DNA from: Gari tellinella
Lineage: Eukaryota > Mollusca > Bivalvia > Cardiida > Psammobiidae
Reading direction: 5' to 3'
Length of the DNA stretch: 64,000 nt
Assembly: GCA_922989275.2 (NCBI GenBank)
Contig: OV277863.1
Location: forward strand, 18,566,001-18,630,000
Shown here: positions 1 through 11,465 of the stretch, piece by piece
Layout: every line of letters begins with the position of its first letter
Numbering within the stretch: position 1 is the first letter of the stretch
Notes under the pieces: model-generated
Seen by the model: the letters and a program-made list of their open reading frames with translations, nothing else
The model's database searches: none
What the model was told of the DNA's origin: nothing
Program-made: the position numbers and the translations under genes

Positions 1-609
1 GGCACATAATATCCAACGTTGCGTGGTCCAATGCATATAAAGTATACCAAACACTCAATAGTATCCGTGTGCATCTAAAATCTGCATTACATGCATGATA
101 AATTCGTGCATTGCACTTTTATGCACATAAATGTTGATGTTTTGATCACTTTCGGTTTGAAAATGATCGTGTAATGTTTGCGCCGAATGCAATAGGGGCG
201 CCACATCGCAATAATCGAGCATACGATGATAACTAATTCATCAGGTGTACATTTTTACGTGGAACTACATTCCCCAATTTCTAGAAAAAAAGCATAAAAA
301 TACTGTTTTGAAGCAAAATCGAAACTTGACTCACCTTTCTGCCATGTTTATTGTGGCCTCTATCAACGCCCGGAAATGGCCTCTCATCTAAATCGCAGTA
401 GCTCTAAAAGAGCTGCCTAATAAGTCGACAGGGTGTGTATATGTAGCCTTTTTAGGGTATTGTTCGAGAGAGAAATATGGCCCGAAAAAACCGTAAAATG
501 CTAGACCTATGTAAGACGGTTCCGATGCAGAAAAAACTTTTGCGCACCATTTTCGCGCAGGCAACAGTGCCGTGCAACAGTCAACTGTTGACCGGTCAAC
601 ACTCACCTA
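1..609. other. no recognised feature
   Basis: AT-rich sequence. The only open frame (388-606, minus) has no recognisable motif and is probably chance. It lies just downstream of the gag-like relic. Confidence 0.5.
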
Positions 610-1639
610 GCATAAGTCTGGGAATTCTTTACCAAAAAACAGTCCAAAATGCTTAATAAACACTTAAATAGAGAGTCAGGTAATAATACGCCTTATTATA
701 TGATGAAAGGCACTAGATCTGCTTACTTGATCCAATCCCTTTGTAGACATATCAAAAATGTCCTTCACCTGTTGAATTCCCTTGTCCTTGTCATAGTCAA
801 ACATTCAACAAGGTTTCCCAAACTTTGTTAGATGTACAATTGCATGACACCCAGCTTGGCTGCCTGCTATCCTCTGCAAGTCATCTCTCCACCATTTTGC
901 ATGGTTGTGTGAACAGAGTCTTAGCTTTAGATCTTTTAAATGAAACCTTGGCACCAAAGCGGTTTACTTAACAGGATTCCACTAAAGGATCCAAAGTTGG
1001 AACTTCCAAATACCTGTGTTACACATGTCATCATCAACAGGTAACAACTCAAAGTTTTCCTCTGCAAAAGCAGAAACTTTATTGGGCAGATTACTCCTCA
1101 CCCTTTCTCCAACACTTCCTTTTGTGACTTGTCAATACAAATGCCATCCTTTTAAACAGTCTTTTTGACTGTGGCATCTTTTCCAAAAATGTCAAACAAA
1201 CACTTCCTTGTATTTTCAGACAACTCTGAATCTTTACATTTGATACCCGTTGTGTTATTATTTTCATCACAAGACTCATCCTCCGACAAGTGGCCATCTG
1301 CACACAATGATATGACATCTTCATTATCTGAACTGCCAGAGTCACTGAGGCGATGTGTAGAAGTAAAATTACATTTCCATCACGTTTATGACTTTGTGTG
1401 AAACATTTATGTGACTCAGAACGACTTTGTGTCGAACTGGCTTGAGTTTCACGCACTACGTGCGTAAGTAGAGAATCCAATTTAGTATTCAAAGCAGAGA
1501 ACTCTGTGTTCCACTGCTCCTCTAAAATGTCGTAGCGAGACCTACTGGTTTAAGGAATAACCGTAACACTATCATGACTTTCTGTGTCTGAAAGAACCAT
1601 TTCAATTTCTTTAACTTTCTGCACTTCGGCCCCTGCCAT
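610..1639 (-). pseudogene. degenerate gag-like retroelement ORF
   Basis: Read on the minus strand from an ATG at 1639, protein-like sequence continues for about 1 kb but needs several frame changes and crosses stops. It begins MAGAEVQKVKEIEM, then has a short segment (LEEQWNTEFSALNTKLDSLL) that looks helical, an acidic Ser/Asp/Glu-rich stretch (LSDSGSSDNEDV), and a distal part reading SRSSAFHHIIRR. The overall layout (leading helix, acidic linker, basic C-terminal part) resembles ORF1/gag-like proteins of DIRS/Ngaro-type retroelements in invertebrates. That assignment is an inference from general appearance. No reverse transcriptase or recombinase is visible next to it. It is broken by at least three frameshifts or stops, so it is a relic; a decayed host gene is the alternative. 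Confidence 0.4.
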
Positions 1640-1958
1640 TATGCGAATCCGCTAAGCTGAGAGCGATGAGAAAACGACCTTACTCGGTCGCCGAAAAAAA
1701 GAAACTGACGTTGTAGCACATGTACCGGAAGTTGATACTGGGGAGATAAAAGATTTACATCCGGTAGTAAGGGAGCGAATTGAGAGAACTGAACGAAAAG
1801 AGAAATCCACATAGTAGTTTCAGGTAAGTTTATTTACGAAACAAAACTGATGTGTTAGCATATTCATAAAGCAGACATACAGTAAGGGAGGCCGAGTGGT
1901 CCCTTATCAATTGATGATGTGCATATTATTAAATATTTCGCTGCGACCAACTCATTAA
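1640..1958. other. no recognised feature
   Basis: Intergenic sequence between the gag-like relic and the first family G element. Nothing recognised. Confidence 0.4.
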
Positions 1959-2195
1959 GCCCTAGTTAGGAATATATATGCGTCCTCCACCAAAAGTGTA
2001 CATGTGAAGAGTACACTTGTCTAATGCAAACAGTGAAGTTCCTGATTAGAGAGCTCCTGCAGGAGCCCTCTTATCAGGGACTTCACTGTTTATCATTTTG
2101 TAATATATTATAAAAACAGCCACAAATAGTCCAATATGGACCAGCTTTTATTGGTAAACTGGAATGGTCCATTGGAAGTCGTAGGGGATAATGAG
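1959..2195. mobile_element. family G TTAA MITE, copy 1
   Basis: Flanked by TTAA at 1955-1958 and 2196-2199. The centre is a foldback whose arms run GCAAACAGTGAAG...GAGAGCTCC and back, ending CTTCACTGTTTATC. The ends are weakly inverted. Other copies with the same core and flanks are at 2910, 28162, 31990 and 45500. Confidence 0.65.
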
Positions 2196-2199
2196 TTAA

Positions 2200-2905
2200 T
2201 AGATCTATTTGCAACCAACGATTACAAGCAAGCTCAATTGTTTGCTCATGTAACGCTCATCCTCAAGCGTTAGGCTCCGTATTCAAGTCGTTTACTCTTT
2301 GTTATTTCTTTCCATTCTAAATGCGCACTTCATTGTTTTGCTAGGTTTGTTCAACATTTTGGAGATATGTTTCACATGTTTTACAGCTAAAGCCGTAAAA
2401 ACAAAAGTGAGAAATTGAATGCACGCTGGCAGTTTGGGTCAGTTACCATATCCAATATTAATCATACAACTAAATTATGTTTATTTGGTTGTTAAAACGA
2501 CGAATAGTAGCAAGTAGTGTTTAGTTACCATCATAAGTTTAACCCATGTCCCCCATAAACATGTATTAGCAAGTAAAATAACTAAAACCTCCAACATCAG
2601 AAGCACGTTCTAGATTATCACCAAAGTTCTCTTTATAAATTTCAAATTCGCTGTTTCAATCACCAGCAGACACGCTGACGTCTACATTACAGTCATGAAA
2701 GTCATCTGTTTCAGCAGCAACATTGTTAACTTCATCATACACTGTCTCACTTAAAACATGAGAAACAATCGTCACTATCACTGAAGGCAAGATCATTCAC
2801 TTCACACACTTACATGAAGAATTTCAAGCATACACACTTTCAATATCACACTTGAGGATATCACTGATATCAGCTGTCACGCTGCTCATATCACTATACA
2901 TCTCA
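2200..2905. other. no recognised feature
   Basis: Noncoding, AT-rich. A run of short 'atcact' and 'tcatca' motifs at 2690-2900 gives weak low-complexity structure. No gene seen. Confidence 0.4.
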
Positions 2906-2909
2906 TTAA

Positions 2910-3143
2910 TCCTTTCAACCCTACAGCTCTCTGTAGAGATTGCTGATAACTTATGCAAACAGTGTAGACCCTGATCAGAGGGCTCCTATAGGACCCCTCT
3001 GATCAGGGTATGCACTGTTTGAAATTTTCATTGCTTTTTGTTGCCATACCAAAACTGCAACAGTAGACTGGTTCAAAATACATGTACTGGAAGAGTTCAA
3101 AAGGATAACACAAACCAACAAGAGATATTCAGGGTTGAAAGGG
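2910..3143. mobile_element. family G TTAA MITE, copy 2
   Basis: TTAA at 2906-2909 and 3144-3147. The left end reads TCCTTTCAACCCT and the right end AGGGTTGAAAGGG, so this copy shows the terminal inverted repeat clearly. The central hairpin is built on GATCAGAGGGCTCC with its complement and outer arms GCAAACAGTGTAGACCC. Confidence 0.7.
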
Positions 3144-3172
3144 TTAAGGATATGTGCTGAACTTCCTTTGTT

Positions 3173-3310
3173 GTCGCCGTTTTTTCTGCTGCTACTGCTA
3201 CTGCTGTCGCTGCTCGCGTTATCGTCACTGCTGCTGCATGTGCTTGCGTTGTTGTCATCACTGCTGCTTCTGCTTTCTGAGATGATGTCTATATTACTGC
3301 CATTTATTGC
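3173..3310. repeat. imperfect GCT/CTG low-complexity tract
   Basis: Irregular CTG/GCT/TTG triplets that open a leucine-rich frame on the plus strand. I read this as simple sequence, not a gene. Confidence 0.6.
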
Positions 3311-3317
3311 ACTGATG

Positions 3318-3557
3318 CCGTTGTCTTACGAACGTCGTACTACAAATATTGTCGTAAGTCAGATTAAAAAAATTCTCACTTTCTATTTATTTTTCCATCT
3401 TATTCTATTTAGTGATATTGCTTTAGAGTTGTCTTGAAAAGACGATTCAAAAAAGATGTTGCAAGACAGGATTAGATGGAGAAATAAGAAACTAGATGTA
3501 TTCTAATGTTTGACGCACGACATTTTTTGTCGTACGACGTTTCGTAAGACGGGCCCC
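3318..3557. mobile_element. family D foldback element, copy 1
   Basis: Full-length foldback. The left part reads CTTACGAACGTCGTAC and ATTGTCGTAAGTC; the right part reads TTGTCGTACGACG then CGTAAGACGGGCCCCTG. The middle contains the GACGATTC palindrome. More diverged than copies D2-D4. Confidence 0.6.
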
Positions 3558-3889
3558 TGTATTATAATGTTAGTCCAGGAATTGCACTGTATAATTATAT
3601 TCATGCATTATGTTAAATATGCCACTTGAATATTTACATTTACGGTTATGAATTTGCAGCATATTCATTGACAATGCTAGATAAATATAATTTCATACAT
3701 GAAATGGAATGGAATATGCAATAAATGGAAACTGCATATGTTAATAAGTATTTACACATTTAAACAATTTAACACAGTTATTTTCGAAAAAGTTGTTTCA
3801 CCACTGACTAGTGTGTTATACAGACTATATCTCCTGTAACATATCATTTGTATTGAATAACAGCTGGAAGATTATGGTGATTATATATC

Positions 3890-4112
3890 TCTAGAAACGT
3901 TCCTACCATGTCGTGGTTCTGGGTCTTAAGTGCCATTGGGAATTGTTTCTGTTTATTCGACCGAGATTATCCCCTATCTCACCGTGTATAAGCGTTCGAT
4001 TTGTTGTGCGGTGAACAAAGCTGTTGTGCGTGAAAGACAACGCCGAATTACGGTATTTCCTGTTTACATTTGACCTTGCACACACAGGTGAGTGAACAAA
4101 TCGCTTTGTTTC
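3890..4112 (+). repeat. family L repeat, copy 1
   Basis: About 135 bp (3975-4115) reappear in inverted orientation at 8200-8345 with only a few differences (shared blocks such as CACCGTGTATAAGCGTT). The upstream part (3890-3985) matches 15450-15545. Unclassified interspersed repeat. Confidence 0.6.
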
Positions 4113-4442
4113 AAAGTATATAATCGACCAATTTATAAAAGACCTGGTCGATACGAGCCACAAATGATTTCGGTTTCCGTACGTTCTATATTTATTTGCC
4201 TATACTGTTTATATTTTTCAAAGAAAACCAACCCCCGAGGTGAGCTCTTGAGTCTTTCGTATTTATTTGTTGCCACAATTGTGTTACTTGTGTCGTGTGG
4301 AGGCCGTAAAACGTCGCCCCGTACATGTAATCAATATTGCTATCATTCCTCCTGCAGGAGCGTGCACTTGTTGTACAACTCGTCTCTTTGGCTTTCTTTC
4401 TTGTTTTCTATTTAGTGTGTAGATGAAGGAATGGGATTGCGG

Positions 4443-4495
4443 GTGTGTGTGTGTGTGTTTGTTATGGTATGACTGTGTGTGTGTTCTGCACGAGA
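4443..4495. repeat. GT/TG microsatellite
   Basis: Interrupted (GT)n tract. Flanking 'cttgagtctttcgtatttattt' occurs on both sides (4247 and 4530), a short direct duplication around the tract. Confidence 0.75.
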
Positions 4496-4569
4496 GGTGG
4501 GTGTATTGTTTGTGTTGCGTTTCCTGCTTGAGTCTTTCGTATTTATTTAGGGCATAAAACACTGTCTCA

Positions 4570-5395
4570 GGTTGACTTTTTGTATAGAATTTGGACCATT
4601 TAGCTATAATAAATCATTTAGTGTGTTGATTTTCAGGAAAGAATGTACATTGAAAGGTTTCAAGAAAAAAATGAATTGAACGTTGGTGCCGGCGGTGCTT
4701 TAAAAACACGTTGGTGAATGCGAAGTAAACAGGGTATTCTTATTCAATGTATGTAAGCTTATAACTAATGTAGTCGTGCATATAGTCGGATTCCCGTGCT
4801 AACTTATTTAAATATGTCAAGAGTACCACTACTGAGAGTTAGAGCGTTAGAGCGTTGGCAAGAAGATAACCCTTATTCGTCTGATACCAGTATTCCTATA
4901 TACTCCATATAACGTCTATGTTACAGTTCTATTTACACAGTGATTCATGCAATTCTTTCGTATTAAAAATATCAGAAAATAAATAAATTGTCTCATTTGT
5001 CTACTTAAAATCCATTTGCTGTTTGTAGGTAAGCAACATAATTATTCAGATGAATATGATATCATCTGGAATATAATTATTCTTGATCTGAGGGAAACTA
5101 TTTTTCTACAAATAGTAGTCATAAATACTGACCTTATTCAGAGTGGCATTCTTTAATTGCTGCATAACCTTTACTTTATTAAGAAATATATGTCGCTCTT
5201 GAACACCAATTATGCAGGCAAATAACATTTTTCGACAAAACAATTTACAATTTTTGAACACCATAAGGTGTTTACTGTATCCAGAAATAGTAAACAATTA
5301 CAAGTCATTCGAATGCAAAATTACTGAGCAACACATATTTCAAGACTCACAAGTATTATTTGAATGTCAGAATTTTGAATTATCTGTAATGAAGG
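4570..5395. other. no recognised feature
   Basis: AT-rich, no gene, no clear repeat recognised. Confidence 0.4.
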
Positions 5396-5408
5396 CTAAA
5401 TTACAACG

Positions 5409-5962
5409 CTATGGTGCACATTTACATTTATGGTTTTTAAGAGAACTTCTGTGCCCAAAGTGCATTGAGCAAGTTTGACACTGATACCTATGAGGTCCAT
5501 GAACTGCCTTAATATACCTCCTTTGTTTGAAGGTTTCCCACATATTTCACAGCATATATTTGTAGAATTCAGTACTTCTTTACCACAGTTTTTGCGGTGT
5601 TCCTCAATAAATTTGACTTTCTTATTGCATGTCTCGCAGTTAGTTGCTGTTGCATGTGTTGTTTGGTGTCGCTTCAAACTTGACTTGCTACAAAATGACT
5701 TGTCACAAATAACACATGCAAATGTTACAGCTGAATGGGATTTCAATTTATGATTGTCTAGAGATGACTGCATACGGAACTGTTTCCCGCAACCATCACA
5801 CTGGTAACCGTTATTTTCTTTATGAATACCATTCACATGTCTCGTCAACATGTCTTTCCGTTTAATTTTTTTGTGACATATATCAAATGAAAAGAATGTG
5901 TTGCTTGTGTGAGTGTGCATATGTCTTTTCATTGCAAAGAAATGGAATGAACACCACTCCAT
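5409..5962 (-). pseudogene. C2H2 zinc-finger fragment, frameshifted
   Basis: On the minus strand about 190 residues contain a series of C2H2 fingers: a degenerate first finger (WCSFHFFAMKRHMHTH), then CHKKIKRKDMLTRHVNGIH (first Cys replaced), a good finger CDGCGKQFRMQSSLDNHKLKSH, a good finger CVICDKSFCSKSSLKRHQTTH, a CETCNKKVKFIEEHRKNC variant and a CEICGK start. After CEICGK, near 5530, the frame is lost. The next finger (YQCQTCSMHFGHRSSLKNHK) continues in another frame to a TAG at 5409-5411. The linkers are not TGEKP. The frameshift and missing ligands suggest a decayed gene or gene fragment. It could instead be one exon of a gene with an unrecognised intron, since C2H2 genes are often single-exon in this region. 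Confidence 0.65.
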
Positions 5963-6007
5963 TTACCCTTTGTTCGGAATATTAATATTAGCACAAAGGC
6001 GTCTGAA

Positions 6008-6072
6008 AAGGGGGGGGGGGTGTGGGGGGGAGTGGGGTCAGGCCCCCTAACCCCGAGGGGGGGGGGGGGGGC
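6008..6072. repeat. poly-G tracts
   Basis: G runs at 6010-6020, 6024-6030 and 6057-6071 separated by C-rich sequence. Four or more G runs could form a quadruplex. A (GTT)n tract follows at 6131-6148. Confidence 0.8.
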
Positions 6073-6263
6073 AATATATGCTTTAGCCCCCAACAATTTT
6101 TCAAAACCTCAGACAAAACGTGACTGAACATGTTGTTGTTGTTGTTGTAGTGAAATGTTTTCGGAGACCTTCCCACATTAATTGGCTCCCGCATGATTTT
6201 CTTTTCTCCATCCCCAATAATGAAAACGTTCTGACGTCGTTGTTTTGGTGCTTTCGGTCTCAC

Positions 6264-6530
6264 TAACGTGATGAATCTATACCAGTCCTGCTATAGTAAC
6301 TTGAAAAGGGCCTGTCATTCTACAGTTTGGGCTTTGTCACCGCGCCTACGTTTTTGTGACAACTCTGATTCCAAAGTTACTTTTATGAGAACATGTCTAA
6401 ACAAGATTGTACGGAAATCGGACTTTAAATGTTCGTTGAGTGCGTGTTGGCATCGAATACGACTCACTTGTAACACCACCGACACATACGTGATTTTATG
6501 CTCCCCTTTAGAGGGGGCATATAGTCGCCG
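6264..6530. other. no recognised feature
   Basis: Noncoding stretch leading into the GTCCGTCC tracts. Nothing recognised. Confidence 0.35.
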
Positions 6531-6531
6531 C

Positions 6532-6572
6532 TTTGTCCGTCCGTCCGTGTATCCGTCCGTCTGTCTGTATGT
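6532..6572. repeat. GTCC/GTCT tetranucleotide tract
   Basis: CCGT/CTGT repeats, preceded by 'cccctttagagggggcatatag'. A second tract is at 6820-6852. This start sequence with CCGT repeats is common near tandem-core repeats of bivalve genomes (inference). Confidence 0.7.
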
Positions 6573-6854
6573 CCGTGCTTACGAGAGGGTACTTACGTTG
6601 CTAAAATTCTTAGCCCCATAATTGAAAAACATTAACCTGGCCGTCTCCTGTGACATTAACCTGGCCATTTCTTGTGACATTAACCTGGTCAGTTGTGGGG
6701 CAATGGGTTAGGGGTAGGGTTAGCCTCCAGATCATTATTTTTCAAGTTAGAGCAAAAAAAATGTGTCGGTTGTGTGGCTAGTCCCGCAAAAGAAAACAAT
6801 AGAAAATAGCCACATAAGAACGTCCGTCTGTCTGTCTGTCTGTCCGTCCGTCAC

Positions 6855-7830
6855 GCTTTTTTGTCCGGGGCGTATCTCCTTAACGGTACACCGTAACTTA
6901 AAGAAACATGCTACAGTGATAGAAAATAACAGAAGGAGGTGCAGTACACAAGAACCGTAACTCTCTCATCTCCCAATTTTGAATTATCTCCCTTTTTCTC
7001 ATTAAAAATATCAATTTTGTCCGGAGCATATCTCCCTAAGTTGATGAAACTTGTTACAGTGATAGAGGATGACTGAAGGAAGTACAGTACACAAGAACAG
7101 TAACTCTGTCATCTCCCAATATTGAATTATCTCCCTTTTTTAAAAAAATAAATAAATAAATTTGTCCGGAGCATATCTCTTGACTGTTACACTGTAAGTT
7201 AATGAAACTTGATACAGTGATACATGATGACATAAGGAGATGCAGTACACAAGAACCATGACTCTGTCATCTCCCAATTTTGAATTATCGCCCTTTTTAT
7301 ATTTAAAAAAATCAAAGTTTGTCCAGAGCATATCTCCTGAGCATTGCATTGTACATAAGTTGATGAAACTTGATACAGTGATACGGGGATGAAACAGGGA
7401 GTGCTGTACTGAAGAACCATAACTCTGTCATCTCCCAATATTGAATTATCTCCCTTTTTCTTGTAAAAATGTATTGAAGCCCTGTAACTTGGTGAAATTT
7501 TTTGATTATGTGTTAGAGTATGACAAAAAGAAGTGTAGTACACAATAATTATAACTATGTCATCTCCAAATATTGAATTGTCGACCTTTTTTCATAGAAT
7601 TTTAATTTTTTGTCTGAAGCATATCTCCTGAACGTTACATCATAAGTTGATGAAACTTGATACTGTGTTAACCTACTTAACATGCTATACCTGGGGGGGT
7701 TTCCTTGTGGGAAGCATCCATCGTTGGGAACGATATTCTTGTTTCATAAAAAAAATGTTGTGTCTGAAGCATATCTCCTGAAAGTTACATCATAAGTTGA
7801 TGAAACCTGATACTGTGTTCACCTACTAAA
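6855..7830. repeat. ~150-bp tandem repeat array
   Basis: About six diverged units. Each has 'gtccgGAGCATATCTCC', 'gttgATGAAACTTG(A/T)TACAGTGAT', 'cagtacaCAAGAAC' and 'CATCTCCCAATATTGAATTATC'. Unit starts are near 6864, 7018, 7160, 7318, 7470, 7610 and 7762. The last two are distinct and share 'catgctatacctggggg...catccatcgttgggaacg'. Open frames inside are repeat shadows. Confidence 0.8.
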
Positions 7831-8199
7831 CATGCTATACCTTGGGGTTTTTCTTTGTGGGGAGCATCCATCGTTGGGAACGCTATTCTTGTTTTTCACA
7901 GCACCGCCGTCACCAACGTTCAAATCAACTTTTAGCTTAAAACATTTTTTGTTCAAAATCAACACATTTAATGCTTTAAAAAAGCTATATGGGCCAAATT
8001 ATATCCCAAAAGTCAATATAAAGGAGTGTTTTATACCCCTAAATTGGCTTTTGAACAATACGCTGAGCTCACTTCGCGGGCTGGTTTTCATTAATGTTTG
8101 ACAAATCTACAAAATATAGGCATATAAACGTACTACGACTGGAAACTGGAATCAGTTGTGCCTCGTATCGAACAGGTCTTTTGCATAATGGTTCTTCAT

Positions 8200-8530
8200 A
8201 TCCTTTGAAACAAAGCGATTTGTCTACTCACCTGTGTGTACTAGGTCAAATGTAAACAAGAAATACCGCAATTCGGCGTTGTCTTTCACGCACAACAACG
8301 TTGTTCACCGCACAACAAATTGAACGCTTATACACGGTGTATCTGCCAAGCAGGTCGGTGGTTGTGATCCCATGCCCATGCGCTGCTTCGCAACGAATGA
8401 TATTATCCGAAATCATCTTCCTGAAATTATCATCATCTCATCTTATCATCCTTCCTCATTCATCGGCGCTATATATGGCCTATATGACCAAACTCATCCA
8501 TCCATATTCTGGATATATATGGGTTTTGTA
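8200..8530 (-). repeat. family L repeat, copy 2 (inverted)
   Basis: Inverted relative to 3975-4115. Its distal part (8370-8480: 'gcgctgc..cgcaacgaatga..ttatccgaaatcatcttcc') matches 15590-15690. Confidence 0.6.
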
Positions 8531-9929
8531 CAGGTTGTGCCATGTAACTTCCAGAGTGTGCTAGACTAGCAATAATAGTTTTAAAGGATCTACTGTATCA
8601 GACCTATCAAAAAATAGAAGCTTCGAGAATGTCACTACCGTCATAAGGTTTTAGATGATGTACAGTAGAACCTCTCTATTACGAACACTAAATTGTGTCA
8701 AATATGAGTCGCTTAAAGACGATTTCGGTAGTTAGTTATGCGCAGCTTTTTAGCGCAGAGTACTCTCTACAAAGGAAACCATTGGACCGGTATTCTGGAT
8801 GACGTTCATTTCGGACGACTGATTTCGACAAAACATATGTTCTTGAAAAACGTCCGTATCCATTTAGAGTATGTAGCATATTGATATAGTAAGAAGATAT
8901 AGATCTAGTGGATAAGTATCAAGGGTTGCTCCCCTTGGTTGATGTGAAAATGGAGATTAAAAAGGAACCTTGAATGGTGTGTCTCACATGATTTGATCCA
9001 TGAATATCGGCCTAGAGCTGGATTGACATTACATATTACATGGGAGAATAGCTAAAAGATCATAAGCTGAAAGTATGATATGCTTAAAATCAAGCAGAGT
9101 TTACCGGTACAGGGATGAAACGCGAACGGATTCGCCGGTGTGCCCCACCAACTGCGTCTACATGACAACAGCCACTGACACTTTGATTACGTGAGTATCC
9201 AAACTTTAAAACAGATTTTAATGAGAGTTTACCTATTTAGATTGGCTTTGAGTACATAATACCACGCAATGGATTTTACAACTAGTCTGTAGAGTGCATA
9301 CTTAAAGAAAATATCATTCATGTGTCATGCTGATTTATCACCTCAAAATTAAGCACAAGTTTGCAAATATTGAAAGGTCAATTTCAAAGTTACAGGCTTT
9401 GTAAAAAGCTTTCTACTAAAGATAATAGATCTACCTGTGAAACAAAAGTGTTGCTGTTCGCCATTTTCTTCATTCTGCGAGTAGGTGTGATTCCATATTA
9501 AGATGTATTCATCACAATAAATGGAATCTGTCCCAGCCTACTCGCCTTTAAAAATCCGTCTGACATGTATAACCATCTTGGGAGGGTCTTTTACAAGCGG
9601 TGTATACATTGATGGCATAGCTAGGGGAGAACCCCTGCCCATTTTTTCAATTTTGACTTGCTTTGTTGATTGTTCACAAGTGGATAAATCATAAATTAAA
9701 TTCAGATTTTAATTTTATTCTGTTGCAGTCGAATATTCACTGTTACTATCAACAACATATGGAATCTATATGGCAAGAGATTTTACTGAAAAATCATGCA
9801 GATTCGCCTAATACCAACAAGAAGAAGGAGATGAGTTATTGACCTTCAAACAAATACAGCTCTACATCAACAAAGTAACAGATCTAACAGGTAATTTCAA
9901 CTAACTATTTCCTCCGTCTTTCTCTATCT

Positions 9930-10006
9930 CTATGTCTGTCTAATCTCTCTTTCTCTCTCTCTCTCTCTCTATCCCTCTACCTCTCTCTCTCCCTCCCCTC
10001 CTCCCC
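9930..10006. repeat. CT/TC microsatellite
   Basis: Pyrimidine tract with (TC)n at about 9944-9972 and interrupted CTCC repeats beyond. Confidence 0.85.
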
Positions 10007-10437
10007 TGAATTAGTGATGCAATGCAAATTAGGAGGTCAGTGGCCACAAATACATCACAATCATATAATGATTATCTTGATACTTTTTATAAACATATCG
10101 GCACTTCTTCAATCTTAGCACTGCTTTAGATTTGTTTACATCAGTTTAAAAGTACATGTACATTCCTCATCAGGGTCTCAGGTTCTCTCAGTGCAGCTGT
10201 TTTATTATGACGTCATAGATGACATCATAATGCCTTGTTGCATCACGATTGCTCTATGAAGTGTGCAACTGTAACACTGAGCAAATCTTGTATCAAGCAG
10301 CCACTTACTGAAGAATCAAGGAACCGTCTTAACCCTTTACCTCATATTTGTTTCTGGTTTTAGAAACATGTGATCAATTGAAGCAGGTTGAAAGTAAAGC
10401 AGGAGGCTAATTCTGCTTTACTTTTATCCTGCTTTAA

Positions 10438-10975
10438 AGCGACTCGCAACCAGATGGTGCATTAAAAATAGTAATTTGTAAATATGTGTCAAACGCTTAT
10501 ATAAATGGTAAAGAATTAGTTTAGGATAAGAAATTCTGTTTAAAAAAAATTAATTTCAATAAAAAAAAATATTGGTCTCTGGTGGGATTCGAACCCATGG
10601 CCCGGCATTGGCGGACAGAAGGCAAAATAGGGGAAACCGCTTAGACCAATGGACCACGGAACTATCCGTTTATCTCGGATCGATTTAACGTATTTCAATG
10701 TGTTGCGGTCGAAAGTGCATACAACTTCGTAATTCGGCTCGTGTTTATGTCTGAGCCCGTGTAGAGAAGCAACAGCAACAACTATACCGTCTACTAGTCG
10801 GTATAGAAAAACGATGGAAAATATCTAAAAATCTAAGATTCGGTGACGATTCTTGAGACTTTTTTTGGACTGATCATATTTTTTTAATGTCAGAAGCCAA
10901 ATAATGCCACAAATTTGCTTTTATTTGAGTATTTTATTTTATTTTGACAAGTACACCATCCGGTTGCGAGTCGCT
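10438..10975. mobile_element. family T TTAA element, copy 1, carrying a tRNA-like sequence
   Basis: TTAA at 10434-10437 and 10976-10979. The terminal repeats are AGCGACTCGCAACCAGATGG and, read inward from the right, AGCGACTCGCAACCGGATGG (one mismatch in about 22 bp). It inserted exactly into a TTAA within family B. It contains a tRNA-like segment at 10570-10665. Copy 2 is at 35885-36102. Confidence 0.85.
10570..10665 (-). other. tRNA-like segment (not a functional tRNA)
   Basis: On the minus strand a box-A-like TGGTCTAAGCGG and a box-B-like GGTTCGAATCCC are about 55 nt apart, followed by ACCAGAGACC. The acceptor ends do not pair and the anticodon arm is not canonical. It is a tRNA-related internal promoter module such as a SINE head, not a working tRNA. 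Confidence 0.65.
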
Positions 10976-11374
10976 TTAAGCTATAATACCCTTGAAAATA
11001 TATTTTGTACTTTAAAATAGATCTACAGAGATCTAGATCTATTGGTGCCTATAGGCATATGAATTAGAACTAGATCTAGATCCAGATTCTATTTCTGTGT
11101 ACTAGTAATTAAAAATGGAAAATTGTATATCTATGGAGTAAGTGGTTTAGACAAGCGACTTTTAAGTGCAAAATAGAAATAAGGCAGTTAAGTTACAATA
11201 TGTCTGATTATCTCGTACCTGTACTAAGCAGCATAATTATTAAATGTAACGACACGTTTTACAAATTGCATTTGTCCTGTACTAAGCCTCTTTCAGTCAT
11301 AAATACTACTCTACATAGATTTGTTTTAACACTATGATCAGGATGGCTGATGACAAAGAGATATTCATCATTAT

Positions 11375-11465
11375 TATTGATTAAATCATTACCCTATCAT
11401 CACCATTTCATCATCATCATTGATATGATCATCACGCTATCATTATATCATCATCAATATAATCC
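11375..11465. repeat. ATC/ATT trinucleotide-rich tract
   Basis: Imperfect 'atcatcatt' repeats, continued sparsely at 11700-11790. Confidence 0.65.

Larger units (their letters stand above)
10333..11000. mobile_element. family B TTAA MITE, copy 1, interrupted by family T
   Basis: TTAA at 10329-10332, then CCCTTTACCTCATA, the family B left end. The hairpin arm AAGCAGGTTGAAAGTAAAGC follows. The element is cut at the TTAA of its own 'cctgcTTAAgct' by the T element (10438-10975) and resumes at 10980 with 'gctataatacc'. The far right end is not clear. Confidence 0.75.

Noticed and set aside
3135..3437. Leucine-rich 100-residue frame
   Set aside because: Generated by CTG-type low complexity running into a family D element.
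7140..7543. Overlapping minus frames in 7.1-7.5 kb
   Set aside because: They lie in the ~150-bp tandem array and repeat with it.
10570..10665. Functional tRNA gene (also 35889-35970, 21400-21487, 61495-61575)
   Set aside because: A and B boxes are present but acceptor stems do not pair and anticodon arms are not canonical. They belong to repeats.
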